DNA of 64,000 nt from positions 61,282 to 125,281 of the forward strand of contig NZ_JAOCQE010000001.1 of the NCBI RefSeq assembly GCF_025290915.1, in the 5' to 3' direction. A program made the position numbers and the translations under genes. A model generated the notes under the pieces. The model searched no databases. It saw only the letters and a program-made list of their open reading frames with translations, and was not told the origin of the DNA. The stretch is from Streptomyces sp. 15-116A. Its GTDB lineage: Bacteria > Actinomycetota > Actinomycetes > Streptomycetales > Streptomycetaceae. This document shows, one piece after another, positions 1 through 8,627 of the stretch. The number at the start of each line of letters is the position of its first letter. The stretch's first letter is position 1.

Positions 1-200
1 TAACGGCCGCACGGCTCCGTCTCGACGACACCGGCCTCGCGCAGCACTCTCAAGTGGTTGGAGAGGTTGGTCTGCCGGGCACCCGTCTCCTCCACGAGGT
101 GGGTGGTGCACAGCGTCTCTTTGGCGAGCAGGGTCACGATCTGCAACCTGAGCGGGTCCGCCAGAACCCGGATCAGGTCAGTGTCGACTGACGTCATCAT
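1..200 (-). CDS. arsR: ArsR-family metalloregulator, N-terminal part (runs off left edge)
   Basis: The minus strand from an ATG at 200 (second ATG at 197) encodes about 66 residues and continues past the window edge. The sequence shows a winged-helix ArsR/SmtB start: ADPLRLQIVTLL, then a recognition region with TNLSNHLRVLREAGVV. Family members repress metal(loid)-resistance genes and release DNA when As(III) or another metal binds cysteines; one Cys is visible after the first helix (ETLC), but the full metal site cannot be judged. It is divergent from an arsenate reductase gene, which supports a role as its arsenic-responsive repressor. The C-terminus is outside the window. Confidence 0.85.
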   Translation of the reverse strand, partial: MMTSVDTDLIRVLADPLRLQIVTLLAKETLCTTHLVEETGARQTNLSNHLRVLREAGVVETEPCGR

Positions 201-292
201 GTACTGATACTCTCACATCAGTGGTGGCTGACACCACCGGGTGCTGACGTCATGTGCGCCTGATGTCGTCGCGAGACAAGAGAGACCTCCTG
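201..292. promoter_or_regulatory. Divergent arsR/arsC promoter region with inverted repeat
   Basis: This short region between the divergent arsR and arsC genes must carry both promoters. It contains the inverted repeat GTGGTG (221-226), 5 nt, CACCAC (232-237). That is a plausible ArsR operator by position, but it does not match a consensus I can cite, so operator function is inferred. Confidence 0.45.
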
Positions 293-706
293 ATGTCCGA
301 CAAGCCCTCCGTGCTGTTCGTCTGTGTCCACAACGCTGGCCGCTCGCAGATGGCCGCCGCGTGGCTGACCCACCTGGCCGGGGACCGCGTCGAGGTCCGT
401 TCCGCCGGCTCCAACCCGGGCGAGAACGTCAACCCCGCCGCCGTGGAAGCGATGCGCGAGGTCGGCATCGACATCTCCGCCGAGGTGCCCAAGATGCTGA
501 CCGTGGACGCGGTCAAGGAGTCCGACGTCTGTATCACCATGGGCTGCGGCGACACCTGCCCGGTCTTCCCCGGCAAGCGGTACCTGGACTGGCAGCTGGA
601 GGACCCGGCGGGCCAGGGCGTCGAGGCCGTCCGCCCCATCCGCGACGAGATCAAGGTGCTGGTCGAGGGCCTGATCAAGGAGATCGCCCCGGAGCCGCAG
701 GCATGA
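293..706 (+). CDS. arsC: Arsenate reductase (thioredoxin-coupled, low-Mr phosphatase fold)
   Basis: The 137-residue protein starts MSDKPSVLFVCVHNAGRSQM. The CVHNAGRS loop matches the CX5R(S) phosphate-binding motif of the low-molecular-weight phosphatase/ArsC family. Resolving cysteines are visible in CITMGCGDTCP, near residue 90. The family reduces arsenate to arsenite, recycling through thioredoxin. An upstream in-frame ATG at 254 is possible, but the ATG at 293 gives the normal family N-terminus. The stop overlaps the next start (ATGA, 703-706), so translation is probably coupled to the thioredoxin reductase gene. Confidence 0.93.
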   Translation: MSDKPSVLFVCVHNAGRSQMAAAWLTHLAGDRVEVRSAGSNPGENVNPAAVEAMREVGIDISAEVPKMLTVDAVKESDVCITMGCGDTCPVFPGKRYLDWQLEDPAGQGVEAVRPIRDEIKVLVEGLIKEIAPEPQA

Positions 707-1683
707 GCACCACCGCGGACATACGCAACGTCATCATCATCGGGTCGGGGCCGGCGGGTTACACCGCCGCGCTCTACACCGCCCGCGCCAGTCTGAACCC
801 CCTCGTCTTCGGCGGCGCGATCTTCGTCGGCGGCTCGCTCACGACCACGACCGAGGTCGAGAACTTCCCCGGCTTTCCCGACGGGGTCCAGGGTCCCGAG
901 CTCATGGAGAACATGCGGGCCCAGGCCGAGAGGTTCGGCGCCGAGATGATCGACGACGACATCGTCGCCGTCGACCTGACCGGTGACATCAAGACCGTCA
1001 CCGACACCGCCGGTACCGTCCACCGCGCGAAGACGGTGATCGTCGCCACGGGTTCCGGCTACCGCAAGCTCGGCCCGCCCAAGGAGGACGAGCTGTCCGG
1101 GCGGGGTGTGTCCTGGTGCGCGACCTGCGACGGCTTCTTCTTCCGGGACCGGGACATCGTGGTCGTCGGCGGCGGCGACACCGCCATGGAGGAGGCCACC
1201 TTCCTCACCCGCTTCGCCCGGTCGGTGACCGTCGTGCACCGGCGCTCCACTCTGCGTGCCTCCCAGGTCATGCAGAACCGCGCTTTCTCCGACGACAAGA
1301 TCTCCTTCGCCTTCGACAGCGAGGTCGCCGCGCTCCACGAGGAGAACGGCATGCTGGCCGGCATGACGCTGCGCGACACCCTGACCGGCGAGACGCGTGA
1401 GCTGGCCGCGACCGGCCTGTTCATCGCCATCGGCCACGACCCGCGCACCGAGCTCTTCAAGGGCCAGCTGGACCTCGACTCCGAGGGGTACCTGAAGGTC
1501 GAGTCGCCCTCGACGCGCACGAACGTCCCGGGCGTCTTCGGCGCCGGCGACGTCGTCGACCACACCTACCGCCAGGCCATCACTGCGGCCGGCTCCGGCT
1601 GCGCCGCGGCGCTCGACGCCGAGCGGTATCTCGCGGCCCTGTCCGACGCGCCCGTGCCCGCCGAGGTCGTCGCGGTCGCCTGA
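703..1683 (+). CDS. trxB: Thioredoxin reductase (ars-operon type)
   Basis: A 326-residue FAD/NADPH disulfide reductase. An N-terminal FAD-binding motif (VIIIGSGPAGYTAALY) is followed by the redox-active CATC at about residues 137-140 (SWCATCDGFFF), an NADPH-binding GGGDTAMEEA segment and a C-terminal FAD motif (GVFGAGDV). It would pass electrons from NADPH to thioredoxin, which regenerates ArsC. It overlaps arsC by 4 nt and is followed 35 nt later by a thioredoxin gene, so the three form a dedicated arsenate-reduction operon. An open frame extends upstream to 241, but the overlap start at 703 gives the true FAD-domain N-terminus. Confidence 0.95.
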   Translation: MSTTADIRNVIIIGSGPAGYTAALYTARASLNPLVFGGAIFVGGSLTTTTEVENFPGFPDGVQGPELMENMRAQAERFGAEMIDDDIVAVDLTGDIKTVTDTAGTVHRAKTVIVATGSGYRKLGPPKEDELSGRGVSWCATCDGFFFRDRDIVVVGGGDTAMEEATFLTRFARSVTVVHRRSTLRASQVMQNRAFSDDKISFAFDSEVAALHEENGMLAGMTLRDTLTGETRELAATGLFIAIGHDPRTELFKGQLDLDSEGYLKVESPSTRTNVPGVFGAGDVVDHTYRQAITAAGSGCAAALDAERYLAALSDAPVPAEVVAVA

Positions 1684-1718
1684 CGGCAGCCCGTTCCACC
1701 CCGTACGAGGAGACCCAC

Positions 1719-2042
1719 ATGGCCCTCAAGAACGTCACCGACGACTCCTTCGACCAGGACGTCCTCCAGAGCGACAAGCCCGTGCTCGTCGATTTCTGGG
1801 CAGCCTGGTGCGGCCCGTGCCGCCAGCTCGCCCCCTCCCTGGAGGCGATCGCGGCCGAGCACGGCGACGCGATCGAGATCGTGAAGCTCAACATCGACGA
1901 GAACCCGGACACCGCCGCCAAGTACGGCGTGATGTCCATCCCGACGATGAACGTCTACAAGGGCGGCGAAGTCGTCCAGACGATCGTCGGCGCCAAGCCG
2001 AAGGCCGCGCTGGAGCGTGAGCTGGCCGACCACCTTGGCTGA
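1719..2042 (+). CDS. trxA: Thioredoxin
   Basis: A 107-residue thioredoxin with the canonical WCGPC active site near residues 31-35 (FWAAWCGPCRQLAP) and the cis-proline segment SIPTMNVYKGG. A good ribosome binding site (GAGGAGA) lies about 6 nt before the ATG. Following trxB directly, it is the likely electron carrier between TrxB and ArsC in this operon; a general cellular role cannot be excluded. Confidence 0.95.
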   Translation: MALKNVTDDSFDQDVLQSDKPVLVDFWAAWCGPCRQLAPSLEAIAAEHGDAIEIVKLNIDENPDTAAKYGVMSIPTMNVYKGGEVVQTIVGAKPKAALERELADHLG

Positions 2043-2485
2043 ACGGCGAAGGCAAGGAGTCTGCCTCGTCGAGGACCAGCCCCGTGCGACGCACGGCGGC
2101 TCTGACTCGCCCGGTACGGCGGCTGCATCCGGTCGAGACCTACGGCGGCACGGAAGAAGCGGCGCCCAGTAGGCACAGCCGCCGGGTCGAGGACCGCGCG
2201 CACCTTGTTCAGACCGTCGTAGTTTCACCGAGTTTATTCACCGGCTACCGGATGAAGGCGACACCGTTTTCTCGGTCGGGAAGCTCCACGTCGGTCATGA
2301 TCTTCAGGTAGTGGCCCGCGGCCGCTTGTCGGACTCGGCGTCTTTCTGGGCTCTCAGACAACCGGCCGATCCCGGCAGCAACCGGTCCGCCCGGGCCGTA
2401 CGATGCAGACGCTGGTGCTTCCACCGGCTCCTGGGTACAGATCCAGCGGTCCTCATTGACAGCGGCAGGGAAGGGTGACAGGCGT
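2043..2485. other. Non-coding gap after the ars operon
   Basis: About 440 bp between trxA and the AAA ATPase gene. The open frames here are short and have no recognisable domains. The region must hold the ars terminator and the promoter of the next operon, but I see no strong hairpin. Confidence 0.4.
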
Positions 2486-3469
2486 ATGGCAGCGAACGCC
2501 GACCACCTGAAGGCCCTGGTGCGCGCGCACGCCTCAGCGGACGACGATCTTTTCTACAGCGTCGCCTTGCAGGTGGCGGCAAAGTCGGCGCGCCAGGGCC
2601 AGGGGAAGTTCGCTGTGGAGCTGAGGGAACTCGTCGAGGCCGCCCGAACAAAGCAGAGCAGAACTGGTGGCCGCGCTGCCACTCCAGTAGTGCAGCCCCG
2701 GGGCGAGCTGTCGAGTCTACTGACCGCGGGCTATCCCGACATCCAGCTCGACGACATGACCCTTGACTCGGAACTACGCGCATCGCTGGACCGGGTGCTG
2801 CACGAACAGCGGCAACGCGCCCGTCTGGAGCGTTTCGGTTTCACCCCCGTGCACCGGATCCTGCTGTCCGGCCCCCCAGGAACCGGCAAGAGCATGACCG
2901 CCGCCGCCCTAGCCGGTGAGCTGAAGCTGCCGTTGTTCACCATCCGTCTAGACGGGTTGATCAGCCGGTTCATGGGTGAGACTGCGGCCAAGCTCCGCCT
3001 GGTCTTCGACGCCGTCGCCCAGACGAGAGCGGTATACCTCTTCGATGAGTTCGACGCTCTGGGGGCGGAGCGGGCCGCGGGCAACGACGTCGGTGAAGCC
3101 CGGAGAATCCTGAACTCGTTCCTGCTGTTCCTGGACGAAGCCCCCTCGGAAAGCCTGGTCGTGGCGGGTACCAATCATCACCAGCTTCTGGACCGGGCGC
3201 TGTTCCGCCGCTTCGACATGATCGCCACCTATGGTCCGCCTACCGCCGAAGAAGCCGTGCAGGTGATACAGCGACGGCTAGCCGGAATGGACACAGGGAC
3301 AGTACGGTGGGACGCCGTGACAGACAGTGCATGCGGGTTGAGCCATGCGGAGCTGGTCAAAGCGGCAGAAGCCGCCGCCAAGCGGGCCATCCTGACCGAC
3401 CGGGACGTGGTGGACGAACAGCTGCTGCTGGCAGCGCTGGCCGAGCGGCACGCGTCCCACCATGCCTGA
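2486..3469 (+). CDS. ietA: AAA+ ATPase of an ietAS-type protease/ATPase defence pair
   Basis: A 327-residue AAA+ ATPase. Walker A is GPPGTGKS (about 129-136), Walker B is VYLFDEFD (about 183-190), and an arginine-finger-like FRRFDM segment follows near 240. It overlaps the downstream subtilisin-like protease gene by 8 nt. In the IetAS pair first described on Agrobacterium Ti plasmids, an AAA ATPase (IetA) neutralises a serine protease (IetS); similar pairs are listed among anti-phage systems. The same gene order and domain pairing are seen here, so the function is inferred from architecture. The ATG at 2486 is preferred over 2456 because an AAGGGTGACAGG stretch lies just upstream. Confidence 0.82.
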   Translation: MAANADHLKALVRAHASADDDLFYSVALQVAAKSARQGQGKFAVELRELVEAARTKQSRTGGRAATPVVQPRGELSSLLTAGYPDIQLDDMTLDSELRASLDRVLHEQRQRARLERFGFTPVHRILLSGPPGTGKSMTAAALAGELKLPLFTIRLDGLISRFMGETAAKLRLVFDAVAQTRAVYLFDEFDALGAERAAGNDVGEARRILNSFLLFLDEAPSESLVVAGTNHHQLLDRALFRRFDMIATYGPPTAEEAVQVIQRRLAGMDTGTVRWDAVTDSACGLSHAELVKAAEAAAKRAILTDRDVVDEQLLLAALAERHASHHA

Positions 3470-6110
3470 GCCCACCCCTCCCGCGAGAGCGACGCCGCAC
3501 CTGGTGGTGCCCTGGCGGGCCACGACGCTGACACCGCGCTCCGAGCCTGCTGGCGGGGGCGGGCCGAGCTTGGTCCGGCGCGAAGACCGCCATGGGCATG
3601 TCGCTGCGCTGGTGGGCGGCCTGGAGACGGCCGAACGGGAGTCGGCACAGCTCGCCCAGGAGATACCCGCCGCCTTCCAGCCGGACGGTTTTGCGGTGCG
3701 GATCGAGGCGGCCCCTGACCACCTTCTGGTGCTGGAGCGTCTGGACGGCTCGGGCCTGACCCTTATGAGCAGCCACCCGCAGACAGACGACGGTCCGCAG
3801 GATGCTGTGGTGTGGATCCCCTTCCACAAGGTCGCCTCGTTCACGCAGCGGATCAATGCCTTCACCGAAGACACCGACGCAGGTAACCCCAAGCAGGCCC
3901 CGCTGGTGGCCAACATGGAGCAGATCCGCCGAGCGCTGCTGGAGCACCTCTGGCAGGAGCGGCAGGGCCTGCCACCTTTGGACGAGGAGCGATGGTGGGA
4001 GCTGTGGTTCGATCCACGGATCTCGCCGACGGATCCGGTCACCGCCTTGAAAGCGCTGGCCGCCGAGCGACAGTGGCGCATCAGCGAACGGGCGATCCAT
4101 GTGGGCGAGCGTCTCGTCGCGCATGTCGCGACGACCGGCGAAGAGCTAACGGTGCTGCTGGCTACGAACGCCTGTCCTGCCGAGATCCGCAGGCCGACCT
4201 TCGCCGAGGGCCTGTACGCCGTCGACCGCGCGTTTCGCGTGGACCTCGTCGAAGAGCTCGCCGAGCGCATACAGCCGGCGGATCCACAGGCCCCAGCGGT
4301 GTGCATCCTGGACACGGGCATAGCCCAGGAGCACGCGCTACTCAAGCCCGCGCTGCACGAGCGCGCCTACACAGTACTGCCGGGCAGTACGCCGGCCGAT
4401 CGCACCGGGCACGGTACACAGATGGCCGGACTCGCTCTCTTCGGTGACTTCGCTGCCGCACTTGAGTCAAACGGCCCGGTAGTTCTCGGCCACGGCCTGG
4501 AGTCCGTGAAGATTCTTGACGACAACCACACACCGGCCACGTCCCCACGGACCTGCGCCGAGACCACCGCGAACGCAGTAGCGACCGCCGAGATCGGCAA
4601 CGGGGGTCCCATTCCGTCCGGCCGGGTCTTCTCCATGGCTGTCACCCGGCAGTCCGGCCACGGTGAGAACGGCGTCGACGGAACGGCGACCTTGTGGTCG
4701 GCCACCCTGGACGCTCTAGCGGCTGGTACGGACGTAAACGTGCGGGACGACCGCATCGAACTCATCGGAGCGCCGGAGCCGGACGCATCACGGCTGATCA
4801 TCGTCAGCGCCGGCAACATTCGCGGCGCCGTGCCCCAGCAAATGCGCACCGAGGAGGGGGCACTCGACCCTCTGCTGCTCTCCGACCTGTCGCGCATCGA
4901 GGAACCCGCCCAGGCACACAACGTTCTCACCGTCGGCGCCTGCACGCACCTGGACGCCGTCCCCAACATCCCCGTATTCCGCGGGTACCGACCGCTGGTC
5001 GCCCCAGGCAGCCTTTCACCGTTCAGCCGGACCTCGGTGGCACTCACCAACGCAGCTGTCACCAAGCCCGACATCGTCCTGGAGGGTGGCAACTTGCTCG
5101 TCGCCCCGGACGACAGCTACCTGGATGAGCATGAACTGGTAAGCGTGGCGACCACCCACCACGATCCCGCGAGGCAGTTGGCCTGGACGAACGCCACGAG
5201 CGCCGCCACCGCTCAGGCGGCTGCACTGGCCGCAACGGCGATGAGCGCCTACCCCGGACTGCGGCCGGAAGCGGTCCGCGCGCTCCTGGTACACGAAGCC
5301 CAGTGGACCCCGGCCATGGTCGAGCAGGGCCTGTTCAAGAGGACCGGAACCCCCAAACTGGCCAAGGGCGAGATCATGCGGCAGGTGATCCGCCGCTACG
5401 GCTGGGGTGTGCCCACCGCCGAGCGCATCCGCAGCAGCGCCGCCAACGCCGTCACGATGATCGTTCAAGACGCCCTGGTGCCCCTCAAACGACTCAAGGG
5501 CGGGCAGGTCCGACTGGCCGAACTCAAGCTCCATGAGCTGCCGTGGCCGCTTGAACAGTTGCGTGAACTGGCCGACACACCCGTGGACCTGCGCGTGACC
5601 CTCGCGTACATGATCGAACCCAACCCCGGCCGGCGCGGCATGCTCGGCCGCTACAGCTACGCCTCACACGGCCTTCGCTTCGCCATCAAGGGCCCCACCG
5701 AGTCCAGTGACGCCTTCCAACGCAGACTGGCCGAACATGCCGAACACGAGAGCGACGGACTCGGCAACCCGAAGGCATTCGAGTCTGACATACGCTGGCT
5801 GGTCGGCCCCCGGTTCCGCAACCTCGGCTCCCTGCATGCGGATATCTGGCGCGGAACAGCCACCGAACTCGCCGACTGTGGCGCCCTCGCGGTCTATCCC
5901 GTCGGCGGTTGGTGGAAGGCAAACAAACGGAGCGACCGGATCGGCCTGCCCGTCAGCTACGCCCTTCTGATCTCACTGCGCACCCCAGAGGTCACCACAG
6001 ACCTGTACACCCCTATTGCTACTCAGCTCGGCGTGCCCATCGAGGTCGCCCCGGCCATCCAAACTGAAACCACCGACGGCATCCCAATTCAGATGGAGTT
6101 CGGTTGGTGA
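3462..6110 (+). CDS. ietS: Subtilisin-like (S8) serine protease of the ietAS-type pair
   Basis: An 882-residue protein. The first ~270 residues are a family-specific N-terminal region. The S8 triad then appears in order: Asp284 (CILDTGI), His317 (RTGHGTQMAG) and Ser580 (NATSAATAQ), with an oxyanion-like VSAGN segment between. The ~300-residue C-terminus has no recognised motif. There is no signal peptide, so the protease should be cytoplasmic, unlike secreted subtilisins. The ATG overlaps the ATPase stop by 8 nt, which implies coupled translation. By analogy with IetS it is the toxic or effector component, held in check or activated by the ATPase; its target is unknown. Confidence 0.85.
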   Translation: MPEPTPPARATPHLVVPWRATTLTPRSEPAGGGGPSLVRREDRHGHVAALVGGLETAERESAQLAQEIPAAFQPDGFAVRIEAAPDHLLVLERLDGSGLTLMSSHPQTDDGPQDAVVWIPFHKVASFTQRINAFTEDTDAGNPKQAPLVANMEQIRRALLEHLWQERQGLPPLDEERWWELWFDPRISPTDPVTALKALAAERQWRISERAIHVGERLVAHVATTGEELTVLLATNACPAEIRRPTFAEGLYAVDRAFRVDLVEELAERIQPADPQAPAVCILDTGIAQEHALLKPALHERAYTVLPGSTPADRTGHGTQMAGLALFGDFAAALESNGPVVLGHGLESVKILDDNHTPATSPRTCAETTANAVATAEIGNGGPIPSGRVFSMAVTRQSGHGENGVDGTATLWSATLDALAAGTDVNVRDDRIELIGAPEPDASRLIIVSAGNIRGAVPQQMRTEEGALDPLLLSDLSRIEEPAQAHNVLTVGACTHLDAVPNIPVFRGYRPLVAPGSLSPFSRTSVALTNAAVTKPDIVLEGGNLLVAPDDSYLDEHELVSVATTHHDPARQLAWTNATSAATAQAAALAATAMSAYPGLRPEAVRALLVHEAQWTPAMVEQGLFKRTGTPKLAKGEIMRQVIRRYGWGVPTAERIRSSAANAVTMIVQDALVPLKRLKGGQVRLAELKLHELPWPLEQLRELADTPVDLRVTLAYMIEPNPGRRGMLGRYSYASHGLRFAIKGPTESSDAFQRRLAEHAEHESDGLGNPKAFESDIRWLVGPRFRNLGSLHADIWRGTATELADCGALAVYPVGGWWKANKRSDRIGLPVSYALLISLRTPEVTTDLYTPIATQLGVPIEVAPAIQTETTDGIPIQMEFGW

Positions 6111-6519
6111 GTCATCCGGGCTGGCCTGTGAGTCCGACAGCAGGCGCGAACTTGTCGTAGCAGACCGTCCGAGTTCCACCGCTAATACCGCCGAGCCGCA
6201 GCCTGGCACGAGTCGCGAGCTCCGACCCGGCCGCCGAGGCGCTGGAAACAGGCGTGTTCGCGTTGCATCCCGACCGACTGATGCCGTCCGTCGCAGTGCT
6301 GAGGAGTATCGCGATGTCCTGAACGCTGGCCGCTCCGCCCAGCGTTGTGCTTCACACCATTAGACGGGGCCTCTATTGGGATGCGGGGCAACATAGCTCC
6401 GAATCGCCGGTTAGCCAAACCGGCAATGGCGCGGATTCTTGGTGGTAGCCGCGACCACCCGCGGCGGGGGCCCTCCGTACACACGGACGACACCCGCCGC
6501 CAAGACCGAAGAAGCTGGA
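6111..6519. other. Leader region before the HTH gene, with hairpin 6406-6424
   Basis: No convincing gene in about 410 bp. A hairpin with 7-bp arms GCCGGTT/AACCGGC lies at 6406-6412/6418-6424. Almost the same hairpin sits in inverted orientation before the integrase gene (8394-8412), and the sequence after it is also related: both read AKPA..xILGG in one frame. This looks like a shared regulatory leader for the excisionase and integrase genes. Confidence 0.45.
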
Positions 6520-6795
6520 ATGCCCACGGAGATCGACGGGACACTGAGTCCTCGCTACAGCCCTACCTACATCAGCGCCACCTGGGACGGAACGGGAAGC
6601 GTGGAGGATGCATCAAGGGCGCTAGGATTCTCACGAGCAAAGGGCTACGAGCTGGTCCGCAGCGGACGCTTTCCGTGCCGCGTGCTACGCATCGGCCGTA
6701 AGACGCGCGTCGTCACGGCGTCCCTGCTCCGTGTGCTCGAGAGCGGAAATCCGGAGTACAACGACGCCCGCAGCGGGTGCCACCCGACGCACTAG
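6520..6795 (+). CDS. Excisionase-like helix-turn-helix protein
   Basis: A 91-residue protein with a compact MerR/Xis-type HTH: SVEDASRALGFSRAKGYEL, then VRSGRFPCRVLRIGRKTRV. This is the usual arrangement in excisionases and small DNA-binding proteins of actinobacterial integrative elements. I chose the ATG at 6520 because the upstream in-frame extension to 6439 is low-complexity and belongs to the leader. It faces a tyrosine integrase 265 bp away and is followed directly by a strong terminator. Excisionase function is inferred from size, fold and neighbour; a transcriptional regulator is possible. Confidence 0.7.
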   Translation: MPTEIDGTLSPRYSPTYISATWDGTGSVEDASRALGFSRAKGYELVRSGRFPCRVLRIGRKTRVVTASLLRVLESGNPEYNDARSGCHPTH

Positions 6796-6803
6796 ACAAG
6801 TCA

Positions 6804-6841
6804 CGACGAGGTCCCGCCGGATCCCCGGTGGGGCCTCGTCG
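6804..6841 (+). terminator. Rho-independent-like terminator hairpin after the HTH gene
   Basis: Two 17-nt arms (6804-6820 and 6825-6841) pair with only two G-U positions around a 4-nt loop, 8 nt after the HTH stop codon. No T-run follows, as is common in streptomycetes. A closely related hairpin occurs at 45493-45532. Confidence 0.75.
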
Positions 6842-7017
6842 TCTCACGTCGCTGTCACGCGTCTGTCACCAACTACACCGACGTCTTCGGACCGCAAGGC
6901 CCTGACCTGCTGTTACGCACACACCGTGGACTGACGTGGACGCCCACGGACAGTCTCTACAACCTGTGCCATGTAGCACCGAGGGACGGCCCCATGACCA
7001 GGACCGGGGCCTGTTCC

Positions 7018-7039
7018 GGCCCGTCAAAGCGGTATTGCA
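7018..7039. repeat. 22-bp direct repeat, left copy (candidate att core)
   Basis: These 22 bp recur exactly at 45764-45785 in the same orientation, inside longer related blocks (about 6804-7090 and 45493-45835). The copy lies 22 bp beyond the integrase stop, the usual place for an attachment site. The attachment function is inferred. Confidence 0.55.
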
Positions 7040-7060
7040 TGCTGTCGACGTTCTTCTCAC

Positions 7061-8341
7061 TCACCCGTTCACGCTCCCACATCTCACATTCTCTTCGTGA
7101 ACGGGGGCGGACCCACTCGCCAGACCTCCCCACGTCTCCGCCGCCGGCCGCAGATCCTCCACATCCGGCTTCACGTACCAGCGCTTCGTGGTCCGGGCGT
7201 CGGCGTGGCCGGCCCACCGGGCGAGAAGGTGGTCCGGGACCCCGTGGTTCGCCAGGTACGTCAGGCAGCTCGCACGGGCGTCGTACAGACGAACCCGGCG
7301 CAGCCCGCTGCGGTCCATGACCTTGTAGGCCCGCTCACGCAGCTGGCGTCCGTTGAGCGCCCTGCCCCGGGCGTCTACGAGAACGTAGCCGCTGCATTCG
7401 TACCCGTGCCCGGCCACCGTCTTCTCGTCTGCCTGAGCATCCCGGAACGCGGTCAAGGCAGCCGCAACCGGAGCCGGCAGAGGAAGTTTCCGCTCACCAG
7501 CGGGTGACTTGGTGGTCTTCTCCACCACGATGTCGTTCCCCATGACCGTCCGGGTGTTGGTGATGGACACGGTGGCTTCGTCCAGGTCGATGTCCGTCCA
7601 GCGCATGCCACAGATCTCCGCCGGCCGAAGGCCCATCAGAGCGAGAAGGAACGGTGCCTGCAGGCGGTCGCCTGCGATCGCACGGACAAAGGCGTGTACT
7701 TCCGCGACGCTCCACGGCGGCACTGCCGCCCTGGCCCTGCGCTCTGCCTTGCGTGCCTTACGGGGAACGGTCACCTCGCGAGCGACGTTGACCCGGACCA
7801 GGCCCCGTGTCACTGCCCGGTCAAGCGCCTCCTTCAGCCGGGCCAGCGACATCTCGACCGAGGTCGCCCCCAGGCCGGTGCCCGGCTTCCCTCCCCGCCC
7901 ACGCCCCTCCTGGAGCGCCCATCGCATCCATGCCTCGACGTGGTCCTCGGTGAGGTCCTGGAGCCTGATGTGCCCGAGCCTTCCGCGGACCCGGGCCAGG
8001 GTCATGGTGTAGCTGTAGGCAGTGCTCTCTTCCAGATCCTCCGCCTTCATGGCCAGCCACTGATCGAGCCACTCGCCCACCGTGACCTGACTGAACGGCG
8101 CCTGCTCCGCCTCGTAGCGACGATGCACGATGCTCGCGTACTCCGCCTTCGCCTCCCTCAACGTGCCGAAGGTACGCGTCAGCTGCTTACGCTTCCCGGT
8201 GACGGGATCGGGCCCTGCGTCGACCACGAACCGGTACCGGACCTTCCCCTTGGCATTGGGGGCAAGCTTCTTGATCGGATAAGACAGGACTACTCGCTTT
8301 CCTTGGAGTGTGGGAGCCCCAGCGCAGCCTTCTGTGTTCAT
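7061..8341 (-). CDS. int: Tyrosine recombinase/integrase
   Basis: A 426-residue phage-type integrase. An N-terminal SAM-like/Arm-binding region is followed by a catalytic domain with the first Arg in LMGLRPAEICGMRW, a C-terminal WAGHADARTTKRWY segment holding the second-box Arg/His region, and the Tyr nucleophile. The usual HxxR box reads DARAS, so the His position is altered. The ATG at 8341 (NTEGCAG...) is preferred; an in-frame ATG at 8407 would place the start inside a hairpin. The gene is convergent with the excisionase-like gene, and its 3' end abuts a repeat found again at 45.8 kb, suggesting that it mobilised the island to its right. Confidence 0.9.
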   Translation of the reverse strand: MNTEGCAGAPTLQGKRVVLSYPIKKLAPNAKGKVRYRFVVDAGPDPVTGKRKQLTRTFGTLREAKAEYASIVHRRYEAEQAPFSQVTVGEWLDQWLAMKAEDLEESTAYSYTMTLARVRGRLGHIRLQDLTEDHVEAWMRWALQEGRGRGGKPGTGLGATSVEMSLARLKEALDRAVTRGLVRVNVAREVTVPRKARKAERRARAAVPPWSVAEVHAFVRAIAGDRLQAPFLLALMGLRPAEICGMRWTDIDLDEATVSITNTRTVMGNDIVVEKTTKSPAGERKLPLPAPVAAALTAFRDAQADEKTVAGHGYECSGYVLVDARGRALNGRQLRERAYKVMDRSGLRRVRLYDARASCLTYLANHGVPDHLLARWAGHADARTTKRWYVKPDVEDLRPAAETWGGLASGSAPVHEENVRCGSVNG

Positions 8342-8385
8342 GTCGAACACCAAGCCCGGGGGCTGACGAGCTCCTCCAAGGATTG

Positions 8386-8420
8386 CCGTGATCGCCGGTT
8401 TGGCCAACCGGCGATCACGG
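8386..8420. promoter_or_regulatory. Perfect 15-bp inverted repeat upstream of int
   Basis: Arms 8386-8400 and 8406-8420 pair perfectly around TGGCC. The hairpin overlaps the alternative integrase start and matches, in inverted orientation, the hairpin before the excisionase-like gene (6406-6424; one mismatch over the 19-bp core). It may be an operator or an attenuator. Confidence 0.5.
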
Positions 8421-8450
8421 TCTATGTTTCGCTCGTCGCCAACCGGGGCC

Positions 8451-8606
8451 GGCCATGATCTCGCGTTCGCGTTCGGTGAGTAGGGTGAGGCGTTCCGGCG
8501 CGGTGAGGGGCATGTGGTCGGCCGGGGTGGCCAGGAAGCGGGTGATCAGGGAACGGGTGGCCGTGGGTGAGAGCAGGGAGTCGCCCGCGGCCACGGTGCG
8601 GATGCC
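8451..8606 (-). pseudogene. LuxR-type response regulator, linker fragment (inverted)
   Basis: The minus strand encodes the segment before a NarL/LuxR-type output domain: GIRTVAAGDSLLSP, then LTEREREIMA. The frame then runs into unrelated sequence at about 8450. The missing continuation, the HTH domain, is on the opposite strand at 8628-8783. The receiver domain is absent. The gene was split by a local inversion and cannot work. Confidence 0.75.
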
Positions 8607-8627
8607 GCACTCGCTGCACTGGGCAGA

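Noticed and set aside
250..1563. 437-residue minus-strand frame opposite arsC/trxB
   Set aside because: It is the antisense shadow of two well-supported genes, with low-complexity GC-driven composition and no domains.
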